Program-made: the position numbers and the translations under genes
The notes under the pieces: generated by a model
The model's input: only the letters and a program-made list of their open reading frames with translations
Databases searched by the model: none
What the model was told of the DNA's origin: nothing
DNA from: Corynebacterium genitalium ATCC 33030
GTDB lineage: Bacteria; Actinomycetota; Actinomycetes; Mycobacteriales; Mycobacteriaceae
DNA length: 64,000 nt
Direction: 5' to 3'
NCBI RefSeq assembly: GCF_000143825.1
Contig: NZ_CM000961.1
Coordinates: 62,001 to 126,000 of the forward strand
Part shown: in pieces, positions 7,645-16,376 of the stretch
Position numbering within the stretch: position 1 is the first letter of the stretch
Layout: every line of letters starts with the position of its first letter

Positions 7645-8499
7645 ATGTCCACCACTTTTCATCCCGAGGTTGCCGACAAGAAAGAGATCAAGCCACCCAA
7701 CAAGCTGGCTCGATTGCTAGCTGTAGCTGCTTTCATCTGGGGGATACTCTCTATCGTTGTTGGCTTTTTTGGAGCCGCTTCTTTACTGGAAGGTTTAGCG
7801 CTCGTTCTTTCTGGATTAGCATTCTTGCTTCCTTCCGCTTGGTGGTTCTATTGCGTCAGCGAAGACCGAAAGGCCGCAGCTCGGTTTCAGGACACCGTTA
7901 CCACTAATGAGGAGTTGAGCAAGTTTCTCACCGAAGAGGACAGATTAGTCCTTGAGGGTATGTCGTATGTCAAGGTCCCGGAACGAAAGAGGCGCCACTG
8001 GCCCTTGACGACCTCGTTAAGCGTCGTTCTCTTTGTCCTGGCGGTCATTATCATGCCACTTCCGGAGGGAGCCGAGGCAAACACGGAAACTCCATCCACT
8101 ACGCCGGAAACTCCCACAACTACTCAACCAACCTCGACGGCCGACACCGCGGCGGACGAGTCTAGGTCTAGCGCCGCTTCTGCCTCCTCCAGTGCTGCCG
8201 AAGAGTCTCGTCGATCCGAAGAAGAACGGATAGAACGAGAGCGCCGTGAAAACGAAGAGCGAGACCGCCAAAAACCTGTGGAAACTGCACCGCAACAGCA
8301 GCAGAATGACCAACCTATACAACTCATTCCACCGCCCGCGCCAGAACCTGCTCCGGCGCCACCGCAGTCCGCGTATTACGAGAATTGCACCGCAGTCTGG
8401 AATGCGACCGGAGGCCCGATCTATGCAGGCCAGCCAGGTTACGCTGGCCACCTCGACCGCGATGGCGATGGGGTTGGGTGCGAGAATGACCCCCGCTAG
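7645..8499 (+). CDS. membrane protein with C-terminal excalibur domain
   Basis: 284 residues. Two hydrophobic segments (about 24-47 and 49-70) are followed by a soluble loop, a third membrane helix (about 120-138), a long Thr/Pro- and Ser/Glu/Arg-rich extension, and a C-terminal excalibur motif with two Cys and DRDGDGVGCE. Excalibur domains are extracytoplasmic calcium-binding-like modules found on Gram-positive surface proteins. The start ATG follows a GGAGTCAGGA-type site. The function is unknown; a wall-spanning tail ending in the excalibur domain is the simplest reading. Confidence 0.7.
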   Translation: MSTTFHPEVADKKEIKPPNKLARLLAVAAFIWGILSIVVGFFGAASLLEGLALVLSGLAFLLPSAWWFYCVSEDRKAAARFQDTVTTNEELSKFLTEEDRLVLEGMSYVKVPERKRRHWPLTTSLSVVLFVLAVIIMPLPEGAEANTETPSTTPETPTTTQPTSTADTAADESRSSAASASSSAAEESRRSEEERIERERRENEERDRQKPVETAPQQQQNDQPIQLIPPPAPEPAPAPPQSAYYENCTAVWNATGGPIYAGQPGYAGHLDRDGDGVGCENDPR

Positions 8500-8731
8500 A
8501 AGTCGGTGACGACCGAATCAATTGAGGGCTGGAGATCCGGAGGCCAAATGGTGCCGTGAGCTAAGGGCACCCCGCCACCTTCCATAGTCGTAAGACGTGC
8601 CTGTTCGTTTCCAGCTCGTTGGTACCTGCGCCTAAACCCCGCCTCCTCCCCAGCTAACTCATTTTCACCCGAGGGAAGAAAGTCCGAACACGATTGTGCG
8701 AGACTGATCACGCAGAAATGGGAGGACACCT

Positions 8732-9184
8732 GTGAACCCTAACGCCAACGCTTTTCCTTACAGCTCGGTTGAGCCCAATCACTATCCACCTGTCCAGCAG
8801 CAGAGCGTGGCTCCGGGGAAACCAGTGTGGAAACGTCGGTGGTTTTGGTTGCTCCTGATGATTGCCATCCCCCAGTCGGTCGTGCTCTGGGCAAGGTTCT
8901 CCACGTTGCAAGAAGATCGCCAGCTCTCGGAGCAGGAGTGCGTGGAACGCGTTGCAGAATGGGGTAAGGACACCGACGAAATCAGCTATCCGGATGGCAT
9001 TGAGTTCGTATCGGGAGACAGCTGGCTCGACGAAACTCGCTTCTATGAGTCAGAAGGAGCTGTAGTTTTCACCAGTAGCGATGGCACCTCCGTCCACGGC
9101 GAGTACAGATGCACCGTCAGTGTCGACCATAGCTCTCCCCGTAACGTAACCGGTCTGGCTGTCGTGTTCGGCCCGGATTTCTAG
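8732..9184 (+). CDS. hypothetical membrane-anchored protein
   Basis: 150 residues from GTG 8732, which follows a GGAGGA site at 8722-8727. A Pro/Gln-rich N-terminus is followed by one membrane helix (about 35-55, after KRRW) and an extracytoplasmic part with two Cys (about 70 and 129). No family is recognised. The preceding 232 bases (8500-8731) hold no convincing gene; a 77-codon minus-strand frame there is not supported. Confidence 0.55.
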   Translation: MNPNANAFPYSSVEPNHYPPVQQQSVAPGKPVWKRRWFWLLLMIAIPQSVVLWARFSTLQEDRQLSEQECVERVAEWGKDTDEISYPDGIEFVSGDSWLDETRFYESEGAVVFTSSDGTSVHGEYRCTVSVDHSSPRNVTGLAVVFGPDF

Positions 9185-9217
9185 GCCCGCCGCCACCGAC
9201 GAGCTGGGTGAACTACT

Positions 9218-9934
9218 ATGTCGACGGTGCACGCCAGAAACGGGGGATCACTTCGCCGTAGTCTGAACACCGGTTACGCGGTCATCGACTTCGAGACGAC
9301 AGGCATGCGTGACAACGACGCCATTGTGGAGATCGGCGTGGTGCTGCTCGACAAGGACCTGTCGGTCGAGGACACCTGGGAAGCGCTGGTCAACCCGCAC
9401 CGGCTGATCCTCAACACCGACGTTCACGGCATTGAGGAAGACGACGTTGACAGGGGCCTGACTTTCCCCGCCCTCGCCGGGTACTTCAAGCATCTCCTGC
9501 ACGGCCGCACCCTCGTCGCGCACGACGCGACGTACGAGAAGCGCTACCTGCGCTACGAGTTCGAGCGCTGGGGCATGGACGACACCGTGCCGGACACATG
9601 GATCGACACCATGCAACTCTCATCGCGGTACTTGGGGGTGAAGAAGCTCAAGGAGGCACTCGACGTCGCAAAGCTCCCCGCGTTGAAGACGCTCGACGCG
9701 CTTTCCGACGCCTCCGCTACCGCCAACCTTTTGCGCCACCTCCATGAAGAGCACGACGCATCGGTCACCGGCTACCCTACGGCGTTCTTCCGTGGCCGCT
9801 CCGCGACAGAGCCGGAACACACGACGACTCGCGCCACAGCACCCGCAGCACCCCGCCGGAGCCCTTCACCCACCCTTGCCCGCGGCCGACACCGACGGTT
9901 TCCCATCAGCGCAAAGTCATCTCTAAGCCGGTGA
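9218..9934 (+). CDS. DEDDh 3'-5' exonuclease family protein (DnaQ-like)
   Basis: 238 residues. AVIDFETTGM gives the DxE motif and VEIGVVLLD the strand after it. LVAHDATYEKRYL and LDALSDASAT fill the later motifs, but the His expected before the last Asp (H.AL.DA) is Leu here. Residues 20-190 are similar to the first 180 of the large protein at 21106. The last 40 residues are Pro/Arg-rich and look out of frame. The stop overlaps the next start as GTGA at 9931, giving either translational coupling or a frameshift within one original gene. Confidence 0.65.
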   Translation: MSTVHARNGGSLRRSLNTGYAVIDFETTGMRDNDAIVEIGVVLLDKDLSVEDTWEALVNPHRLILNTDVHGIEEDDVDRGLTFPALAGYFKHLLHGRTLVAHDATYEKRYLRYEFERWGMDDTVPDTWIDTMQLSSRYLGVKKLKEALDVAKLPALKTLDALSDASATANLLRHLHEEHDASVTGYPTAFFRGRSATEPEHTTTRATAPAAPRRSPSPTLARGRHRRFPISAKSSLSR

Positions 9935-10677
9935 CCATACCGCGGCCCGAGGTGCGTTCGCGTCCGGAGACGCAGCTCAACGATTTATTCCCGTGGATGA
10001 AGAGCTTCCCGGACCAGGCGGGCCCGGCCAACCTGGCGCGCGTGACCTCGGCCTGGATTTCCAAGCACCCGTTCAAGCCGCTGTTCGCCATGTCGCGCTA
10101 CGTCGCCCGCTCGACGGAGATCACGGGCAACGGCACCAGACTCGACCTGTTCATCGACGAATGGAAGCGGCAAAGCCCCGACATGCTCGCCTGGAGTGCG
10201 CGGGATCTGCTCACCCTGGAAGGGGTGGGCCCGCGCCGTCAGACCATGCTCGTGGAACTCGTCGTCGCGGCCGCTGTCGCCGAGCAGAGGCGGCACAACG
10301 AAGAACTGGGCCTACCCGCCACGTCACAGCTCGACGAGCCGGGACGGTGGGCACCGAAACCGAAAGAACGGGCTCCCCTGCCGGCAATGAAGCAAGCAGC
10401 GTTGGAAAAGAAGCCGTCTGCGGGGGTTCAGCAACCGTCTGAGGAGAAACCTCCCTTTGCATGGTCACTCCAAATGATCATGGCCACCATGTACATCACG
10501 TTCATGGTGTTTGCCGCCCCGAACATTGCGTTTTCTTTCGTCGTTGCCGCAGCTGGGGCAATGCTCATTTACAAGGCGGGGCTCAAGGAGGGCCAGAAAA
10601 TGCTGGAAGGGCCACGCAGCAGGTACTTCCGCCCCATCAACCCCAATGAAGACGATCACCCTGAGCTCATCCGCTAG
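9931..10677 (+). CDS. hypothetical protein with HhH-like segment and C-terminal membrane hairpin
   Basis: 248 residues from a GTG that overlaps the exonuclease stop. The frame is open upstream to 9748 without another start, and its translation there (PEPFTHPCPRPTPT) reads naturally, so this may be the continuation of the exonuclease after a frameshift. Residues 85-112 (DLLTLEGVGPRRQTMLVELV) resemble a helix-hairpin-helix. Two hydrophobic helices lie near 175-213, followed by a basic, acidic-ended tail. No named family is recognised. Confidence 0.55.
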   Translation: MTIPRPEVRSRPETQLNDLFPWMKSFPDQAGPANLARVTSAWISKHPFKPLFAMSRYVARSTEITGNGTRLDLFIDEWKRQSPDMLAWSARDLLTLEGVGPRRQTMLVELVVAAAVAEQRRHNEELGLPATSQLDEPGRWAPKPKERAPLPAMKQAALEKKPSAGVQQPSEEKPPFAWSLQMIMATMYITFMVFAAPNIAFSFVVAAAGAMLIYKAGLKEGQKMLEGPRSRYFRPINPNEDDHPELIR

Positions 10678-10783
10678 GCGGGGTGAGTTTCCCGCTCGCG
10701 CGGCATAGTCGGGTGCCGGGGAATCAGCCCCAGTGTATCCACTAGGTTGGGCCCGACATGAAGCGTCCTGGTTTTCGTTCCGC

Positions 10784-11734
10784 TTATTGAACGCCCAACG
10801 GGTGGGCGTGTGATTGTTGATAGTAGGCGTCTTCCATCTCTTGTGGGGTGATGTATCCCAATGACTCGTGCAGGCGGTGGTTGTTCCACCAGTACACCCA
10901 GCGAAGGGTCGCGATCTCGACTTCCCCAACCGACGCCCACGGCCGGTGGGGATAGATCAGCTCGGTCTTGTAGAGACCGTTGACCGTTTCCGCCAACGCG
11001 TTGTCGTAGGAATCGCCGACGGTGCCAACGGACGGATCGATCCCAGCTTGAGCAAGTGCCTCACTGTAACGAATGGACACGTACTGCGAGCCGCGATCGC
11101 TGTGGTGGACAAGTCCTTCAGCACGGAGATCACCTGCGTGATAAACAGCGTGCTCAAAAGCCTCCAAAGGCAGCTCATCGGTGCGCATGCTCGCCCTGGT
11201 GGCAACCCCGACAATCTTGCGGGAGTACGCATCGGTGATGAACGCGGTGTACGCAAACCCCGACAGGGTACGCACGTAGGTGATGTCAGCGACCCACAGC
11301 CGGTGCGGCGCTGACGCGGTGAAGTCACGATTGACCAGATCAGGACGACAATCCGGGACATCAGCCCGAAGCGTTGTGATCGGAGTGCGGCCCCTTCTGC
11401 GGCCTTGGATGCCGGCGAGTTTCATCAACCGTGCCGTCTGATCACGACCGATGTCCCAGCCGGCGCGCTGCATGGCCTTCCACATCTTGCGTACCCCGTA
11501 CACGCTGAAGTTGTCCTCGAAGACTTTCACCAATTCGGGGATAAGCAGCGCATCTGACAAGCTCCTGGCCGACGGGGCTCGTGTTTTCGCTGCTCGGTAG
11601 CCACGAGAGGTGATAAACCCACACTCTGTCTCTTTCAATGTGCGACAGATGGCCTCGACCCCGAAGCGACCGCGATACGCATCGATGTATTCGATCATCT
11701 TCTGGTGGGACGGTCGAGTTCCGCTGCGAAAAAA
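10784..11734 (-). CDS. IS3 transposase OrfB (rve/DDE integrase core)
   Basis: The open frame carries an HTH_21-like segment (YRGRFGVEAICRTL) and then the DDE core: WVADITYVRT (first D), VHHSDRGSQYVS (second D) and DNALAETVNGLYKTELI (catalytic E), followed by a WWNNHRLHESLGYITP tail. It is normally made as an OrfAB fusion by -1 frameshifting; the start given here is the slippery site. Nothing in the frame looks broken, so the element is potentially active. Confidence 0.9.
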   Translation of the reverse strand, partial: FFRSGTRPSHQKMIEYIDAYRGRFGVEAICRTLKETECGFITSRGYRAAKTRAPSARSLSDALLIPELVKVFEDNFSVYGVRKMWKAMQRAGWDIGRDQTARLMKLAGIQGRRRGRTPITTLRADVPDCRPDLVNRDFTASAPHRLWVADITYVRTLSGFAYTAFITDAYSRKIVGVATRASMRTDELPLEAFEHAVYHAGDLRAEGLVHHSDRGSQYVSIRYSEALAQAGIDPSVGTVGDSYDNALAETVNGLYKTELIYPHRPWASVGEVEIATLRWVYWWNNHRLHESLGYITPQEMEDAYYQQSHAHPLGVQ

Positions 11735-12012
11735 GCTGAAGCGGTCTTTAAGATCTCGTTTGACCTGCGCAGCTCTTTGTTCTCCTGCCGCAGACGCTTC
11801 AGTTCGTCGTCGACCGACTCGCCAGTGCTCCGCTGAACGTCGGGGGACGCTTTGACAGGTTTCAACCAGTTGTTGAGCGTGTGCGCCGAGACGCCGAGCT
11901 TCTCGCCGATCTCCTCCGCCGCCGCCCACTTCGAACACCCCTCAAGCTCAACGAGCTCCTCGGCTAACCGCACCGCCTTGTCCTTGAACTCGTCACTGAA
12001 CTTCCTAGGCAT
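11695..12012 (-). CDS. IS3 transposase OrfA (helix-turn-helix and leucine zipper)
   Basis: 105 residues. FSDEFKDKAVRLAEEL and KLGVSAHTLNNWLK form the HTH_Tnp_1 domain, followed by a coiled coil (ELKRLRQENKELRRSNEILKTA) that multimerises transposase in this family. It overlaps the OrfB frame and ends at 11695. Confidence 0.9.
   Translation of the reverse strand: MPRKFSDEFKDKAVRLAEELVELEGCSKWAAAEEIGEKLGVSAHTLNNWLKPVKASPDVQRSTGESVDDELKRLRQENKELRRSNEILKTASAFFAAELDRPTRR
11728..11734 (-). other. programmed -1 frameshift heptamer of the IS
   Basis: On the minus strand the sequence is T TTT TTC read in the OrfA frame. This is a canonical X XXY YYZ slippery heptamer that moves ribosomes from OrfA (..TASAFFAA) into OrfB (..FSFFRSG). 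It lies 11 codons before the OrfA stop. Confidence 0.75.
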
Positions 12013-12300
12013 GATCCAATCCTCCTCTAGAAACGATCGGAACTAAACCCAGGACACTTCACCAACGCAGACGCTCACAAGGGGTCCCCCAGAGAACCAC
12101 GCTTTCAGTAGACGGCGGGCTATGTCGGGGCAAATTTTCCAACCAACGACGAGTGCTCAGGCGTCCGCAGGTTGTTAAGGTTTTGAAAGGCCTAGTCGTA
12201 GGCCGATTCCAGAACTCTGCCTCCTATGCTCGAGCTATCCGAGGTCTAGCCATCGACGCTAGATGAGCGATAAACCTTATCGTCTGAGTTGCCTTCTTTA

Positions 12301-13980
12301 TTAGGTGTCACTATTCGGCGAAGACAAGACTGAGCTAACTGCGTCATAAAGAATCCTCGCAAAGTCGATCACGCCGGGGTCGTTTGCGGCACCATCGTTT
12401 AAAGCACGTCTAGTCCATTCCTCTTTTCCTTGTATACGCGGATACAAGTCTTCAAGCTCCCCATTTGGTATCAAGATTAAACCGGTCTTATTAAGGCACT
12501 GCAGCAGCCGGCTAACAGACTCGGCAATTCCTTCATCCTCGTTATGGACTGATACCTTTTTCGCGATGATTTGACGGAGCTTATCGTCGCTTACCTTGCC
12601 TTTACCTGAATCCTCAAGTTGGGCACGGAACTGTTCGTGAATATCGAGTACAAGCTGGGTTAGTTCGGCTTGCCCGCTTGCGGAAACGGAGGAAATGACT
12701 CCCTTGAACAGCTTTACGTTCGAAATCAGATCCAGATCCCCCACGGTTAATGTAGGTGTCTTAAGTTTACGAAGCAAGGCGATTGTCGACGGAAAATTTC
12801 CGTTTCCGCTCACCGGAATGAAAGTGACGTTGTCCAATAACAACCAATCCTTGCCCCCGCCGCTTTTCTCGATCAGACTGGTCAAGATCTCATCGAAGAA
12901 GAATGCATCTTTCTCGTTCTCCACGACCACCGCCACCCCCGAAAAAAGTGTGTCAAGGATCGTCGTAAAACGTATTCTGCTCTCATTCTTAGCCTCAGCC
13001 ACGAAATCTGAGTCGACAGGTTCGGACGTGAACGCTTCAGAATGACCGCCATCCTCATACTTAAATAGCCGCTCAATTTGCAGATGTGACCGACCGCCAC
13101 TGGCAAGCCCTGCCATGAAACTTCTATCGTGCGTAGCGCAAAAAACCTGCCTACCCTGTGACGCACATATCTCCGCAATGGTCTCCCCCAAGCGTTTCGC
13201 TTGGGGAGGATGCAAGAAAGCTTCCGGTTCATCCAACAAGACAATCGGCCGAGAGTCTGTAAAGAGCCGTGAAAGTAGCCCGAACACGTTTCTCATGCCT
13301 AAGCCTTGCTGGTGCAGACGGGGGGCCTCTTCCAGATATCGAAGAGCTTTGGCGTTCAAAGGTTCGTGAATCCGAGGCATTTCTTCTTCTGGCTTTGCCA
13401 TCAAGAGAGAAACGTACCCTTCTTCAATTCCACCGAATTCCAATGGTTCGTTGAAAATTCTCTCGAAGTGCTTGCGAACCAGACCGAAAGAATCATCCTG
13501 CTTACGCAATTGCACAAGTGTCGAATCCTGTTCGGTTAACGGTTTCGGATTAGCTTCATTTATTCGTGAAAGCGGGTCATCGTAGCGCACAAAAGCCTCG
13601 ATGAAATACCCAAGAGTTGAATCTTGGGTTGAAAGTTGAGCGATAGTCTGATCTGAAAGATACGCAGAAGGGGCCGAATAATCGGGACCAAGACTGACAT
13701 CGTAGATCCCGTTCCGCATAGGAAACTCAATTTCGGCTACCTGCCGCAGAAAGTCTATGCGATTTTCGTCGGGCCATCTAACCAGCACATTGTCAATAAG
13801 ACCTTGGCCAGGCGATACACCAGCAACTGCCGATCCGTACAGCTCGGCTCTAATTTGATTGAGAAAATGTGATTTCCCGGAATTATTTGCACCTACTAGC
13901 GCTACGACAGTGCCGGGTTGAAGCTCAATAACCCGTTGGGTTTTCATTGCAATCGACTCAATCCAAACGTTATTGAACAA
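12301..13980 (-). CDS. OLD-like AAA ATPase with C-terminal TOPRIM-like domain
   Basis: 559 residues. Walker A GANNSGKS is at 30-37 and Walker B VLLDEPE at about 247-253, followed by FLHP and CATHD, as in the SMC/RecF-type ATPases of the OLD group. The C-terminal half has a TOPRIM-like pattern: E354 in VVVENEKD, GNGN at 392-395 and DLD at 415-417. OLD nucleases work in DNA processing or phage exclusion. There is no UvrD/GajB-like partner beside it, so this is not a standard Gabija pair. The gene is visibly A+T-rich, lies next to the IS, and is probably acquired. The 239 bases between the IS and this gene hold nothing recognisable. Confidence 0.75.
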   Translation of the reverse strand: MFNNVWIESIAMKTQRVIELQPGTVVALVGANNSGKSHFLNQIRAELYGSAVAGVSPGQGLIDNVLVRWPDENRIDFLRQVAEIEFPMRNGIYDVSLGPDYSAPSAYLSDQTIAQLSTQDSTLGYFIEAFVRYDDPLSRINEANPKPLTEQDSTLVQLRKQDDSFGLVRKHFERIFNEPLEFGGIEEGYVSLLMAKPEEEMPRIHEPLNAKALRYLEEAPRLHQQGLGMRNVFGLLSRLFTDSRPIVLLDEPEAFLHPPQAKRLGETIAEICASQGRQVFCATHDRSFMAGLASGGRSHLQIERLFKYEDGGHSEAFTSEPVDSDFVAEAKNESRIRFTTILDTLFSGVAVVVENEKDAFFFDEILTSLIEKSGGGKDWLLLDNVTFIPVSGNGNFPSTIALLRKLKTPTLTVGDLDLISNVKLFKGVISSVSASGQAELTQLVLDIHEQFRAQLEDSGKGKVSDDKLRQIIAKKVSVHNEDEGIAESVSRLLQCLNKTGLILIPNGELEDLYPRIQGKEEWTRRALNDGAANDPGVIDFARILYDAVSSVLSSPNSDT

Positions 13981-14374
13981 CGAAAACTACTCCTGCGCCA
14001 TCACTGCCAGCTTGTCCGATTCTAGAGTCTCATTGTATTTCACACTCCAATCGAACGTGCGCCCCTTTGTGGCGTGTGCACTGCATACCGTGGGCGGCAG
14101 GATTACTGAATAAACTAGCCCAGCAAGTTATTCCTCCACTGGAAGTCGAGAGACCCGGTTCAATCCCGGCAAGCCGAGCGTCGCTTGGTCCATTAAACAG
14201 GCAGGAGCCAAACTGGGCACCGACGCTACTTCCGGAAGACCACTTTCAAACAGGTGGTTCCAGCCGATAGCTGACCGCAGCCACCCGAAGACGGCTTCAC
14301 GTTTTGCAACTCGATCACAACACTGCACGAACCACTCCACGCACTCGCGCGCCGAGCGTAAGGGCAATCGACCG
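13981..14374. other. intergenic stretch without a supportable gene
   Basis: 394 bases between the OLD-like gene and the HAD gene. No frame with a convincing start and composition is present. 14149-14170 resembles the T-arm of a tRNA (GGTTCAATCCC), but no acceptor, D or anticodon arms can be drawn around it. Confidence 0.4.
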
Positions 14375-15040
14375 CTACCGCCCCAGGTACGCTCGCGCCG
14401 CGTCATCCATCGTCGGGAAGCGCGCGATGAGCCCGTCTGCTTCCACCAGGTGGGGACCAATGCCGACGGCACGAATGCCAGCACGTGTGAGCGCTTCCAC
14501 CCCGGCCCGGGAGTCTTCGAACCCGATGATCCTGTCGGTGGGCACGCCAATGTTCGCGGAACCAAGCAGAAACCCCTCGGGATCAGGTTTGCCGTGAGAC
14601 ACATCCTCGATTGCGACGCTACGCTCCCCTACCGCAGCGAGCCCGGCTTGGGCTAAGCCGCTCTGCATCAGTGCGCGGAAGGTTCCGGTGACCACGGCGA
14701 CGCGCTTGCCGTCGTCGATAAGCGCGGCGACGAAGCGCGCCGATTCGCGCGTAATCGTCGGACGCTCAGCCACCGCCGCTGAATATGCCTCTGACAGGTG
14801 GCCGATTAGCGCATCGAATTCGTCCGAGGACCGCGCCGCCAAAAGCCGGCGGGCGATATCGGGATCGGACAGGCCGACCAAGGATTCATATTCACTGGAA
14901 CGTAAGCCGTCGAGCCCCACGTTCTGCAGGGCCGTTTCGTATGCCGCTTCCAGAACCGGCTCGTCATCGCTCAGCGTGCCGTTGAAATCGAACAAGACCC
15001 CGTCACAATCCCTGAGCTGTTCTAGGAAGAAATTGGCCAT
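14375..15040 (-). CDS. HAD-superfamily hydrolase (phosphatase)
   Basis: 221 residues from ATG 15040 (MANFFLEQL); the longer frame to 15127 lacks a better start. Motif I is FDFNGTLSD (DxNGT with a second D three residues on, typical of beta-phosphoglucomutase-like HADs), motif II is VVTGT, and motif IV is GFEDSRAGVEA after a conserved Lys in HGKPDP. It should dephosphorylate a small phosphorylated metabolite. It is divergent from the ABC/phosphodiesterase operon at 15.2-20.2 kb, which hints that the two work on one organic phosphate substrate. Confidence 0.8.
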   Translation of the reverse strand: MANFFLEQLRDCDGVLFDFNGTLSDDEPVLEAAYETALQNVGLDGLRSSEYESLVGLSDPDIARRLLAARSSDEFDALIGHLSEAYSAAVAERPTITRESARFVAALIDDGKRVAVVTGTFRALMQSGLAQAGLAAVGERSVAIEDVSHGKPDPEGFLLGSANIGVPTDRIIGFEDSRAGVEALTRAGIRAVGIGPHLVEADGLIARFPTMDDAARAYLGR

Positions 15041-15170
15041 GCAATAGATTGTGCCACGGCCCGTTTGGACGACACGCAACCTTTTGACCAGCAGTTTTCG
15101 CAGAAACCAACGCAAGATAATGATCAACTCCTGTTCGCCGATTTGTCACAAAGCTGCCACTGATCATTAA

Positions 15171-15186
15171 GAAACCTGTGAAACCT
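15171..15186 (+). promoter_or_regulatory. direct repeat upstream of the ABC operon
   Basis: GAAACCT at 15171-15177 is repeated at 15180-15186, 9 bases apart, in the shared region between the divergent HAD and ABC genes. Tandem repeats of this sort are bound by PhoP/PhoR-type response regulators, and a phosphate-scavenging operon would fit, but the link is inference. Confidence 0.25.
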
Positions 15187-15242
15187 TTAAGCGGAAAGCG
15201 GGCAAACTCCTGCCCAGCTTCGCCCTAATGGAAAGGCTCTAC

Positions 15243-16376
15243 ATGTTCTTTACAAAGAAGTCCGCGGCTGCACGCGTAGCAGCAGCCAGCTTCGCAGTCG
15301 CCACCACTCTCGGCCTCGCGGCGTGCGGTGGTGGGGGCGATGACGGCGCCTCGGCAAACGTGGGTGGCTCCCCTGAGGAGATCGCCCAGCTGGCCAAGGA
15401 GGAGGGTGAAGTCCGCCTCATCGCCTACCCGAAGACCTGGGCGAACTACGAAGGCCACTTCAACGAGTTCACCTCGAAGTACGACGTGAAGGTCGCCGTC
15501 GATTCCCCGGACGCGTCCTCCGCCGAGGAGCTCCAAGCCGTCCAGAACCTCAAAGGCCAGGACTCCCAGCCTGACGTGCTGGACATCGGCTACTCCTTCA
15601 CCAACCCAGCCATTGACCAGGGTCTGGTGGAGCCGTTCAAGCCGTCCACCTTCGACGAGATCCCCGACGACTTCAAGGACCCGGAAGGCAAGTGGGTGTC
15701 CGCGTACTACGGCGTGATCGAGTTCGGTGTGAACACCAAGAAGGTCGACGACGTCCCGAAGACCTTCAAGGACCTGCTCGACCCGAAGTACAAGGGTCAG
15801 ATTGCTCTGTCCGGCGACCCGCGCCAGGGCGCATCCTCCATCGCCGGCGTGTTCGCTGCTTCGCTGGCTAACGGCGGCTCCCTCGACGACATTGAGCCGG
15901 GTGTCGCTTTCTTTGAGGAGCTGTCCAAGTCCGGCAACCTGGTGAGCATTTCCGACCCGGCTGCCGCTCTGACCACCGGTGAGGCCGCGATCGTCCTCGA
16001 CTGGAACTACAACTGGGTTGGCGCTACCGAGCAGCTGGAGAAGGACGGCGTCGACCTTGAGCGCGTCGTTCCGGAAGACGGCGTCTTCGGCAACTTCTAC
16101 GCGCAGCCGATCTCCGTCAACCCGAAGCGCCCGAACGCGGCACGCCTGTGGGTTGAGTGGCTCAACTCCGACGAGGGCGCAGAGCAGTACGCCCTCGGCG
16201 GCGCTATCCCGTCCCGCTTCACCAAGCTGGCAGAAGAAGGCAAACTCTCCGATGAGGCTATGGAGAAGCTGCCGGACCCGGCTGTCCTGGAAAAGGTGCA
16301 GGTCCCGTCCGTTGAGCAGGGCGACAAGGCCAACGAAGTCATCGCTACCGAGTGGGCAAAGAGGGTCCGTAACTAA
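15243..16376 (+). CDS. ABC transporter substrate-binding lipoprotein (Fe3+/2-aminoethylphosphonate-type)
   Basis: 377 residues from ATG 15243, which has GGAAAGG seven bases upstream; the ATG at 15228 overlaps that site. A lipoprotein signal ends in the lipobox LAAC. The mature part (EIAQLAKEEGEVRLIAYPKTW, QPDVLDIGYSF, LDPKYKGQIALSGDPRQG, AIVLDWNYNW) fits the cluster-D/AfuA-PotD-like binding proteins used for iron, spermidine or 2-aminoethylphosphonate. The stop overlaps the next start (TAATG). The substrate is probably an organic phosphate or phosphonate, judged from the hydrolases around it. Confidence 0.8.
   Translation: MFFTKKSAAARVAAASFAVATTLGLAACGGGGDDGASANVGGSPEEIAQLAKEEGEVRLIAYPKTWANYEGHFNEFTSKYDVKVAVDSPDASSAEELQAVQNLKGQDSQPDVLDIGYSFTNPAIDQGLVEPFKPSTFDEIPDDFKDPEGKWVSAYYGVIEFGVNTKKVDDVPKTFKDLLDPKYKGQIALSGDPRQGASSIAGVFAASLANGGSLDDIEPGVAFFEELSKSGNLVSISDPAAALTTGEAAIVLDWNYNWVGATEQLEKDGVDLERVVPEDGVFGNFYAQPISVNPKRPNAARLWVEWLNSDEGAEQYALGGAIPSRFTKLAEEGKLSDEAMEKLPDPAVLEKVQVPSVEQGDKANEVIATEWAKRVRN

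Larger units (their letters stand above)
10759..12061 (-). mobile_element. complete IS3-family insertion sequence
   Basis: About 1.3 kb with 24-bp imperfect terminal inverted repeats: left 10759-10782 begins TGAAGCGTCCTGG, right 12038-12061 reads TGAAGTGTCCTGG from the outside, with 21 of 24 positions matching. The ends are TG...CA as in IS3. It encodes OrfA and OrfB in the usual overlapping -1 arrangement. The flanks (GACA left, CCAA right) show no clear target duplication, so the insertion is old or one flank was rearranged. It sits between the 9931 gene and the OLD-like gene. Confidence 0.92.

Noticed and set aside
8496..8729. Minus-strand frame of 77 codons
   Set aside because: No ribosome site or family match, and it overlaps the end of the excalibur gene and the leader of the next gene. 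It could be a relic, but nothing identifies it.
14149..14170. tRNA T-arm-like sequence (GGTTCAATCCC in a short stem)
   Set aside because: Only a 4-bp stem forms and no acceptor, D or anticodon arm can be placed around it, so a tRNA or att site is not supported.
14128..14604. Minus-strand frame of 158 codons beside the HAD gene
   Set aside because: Overlaps the HAD gene in another frame and starts inside it; no family resemblance.
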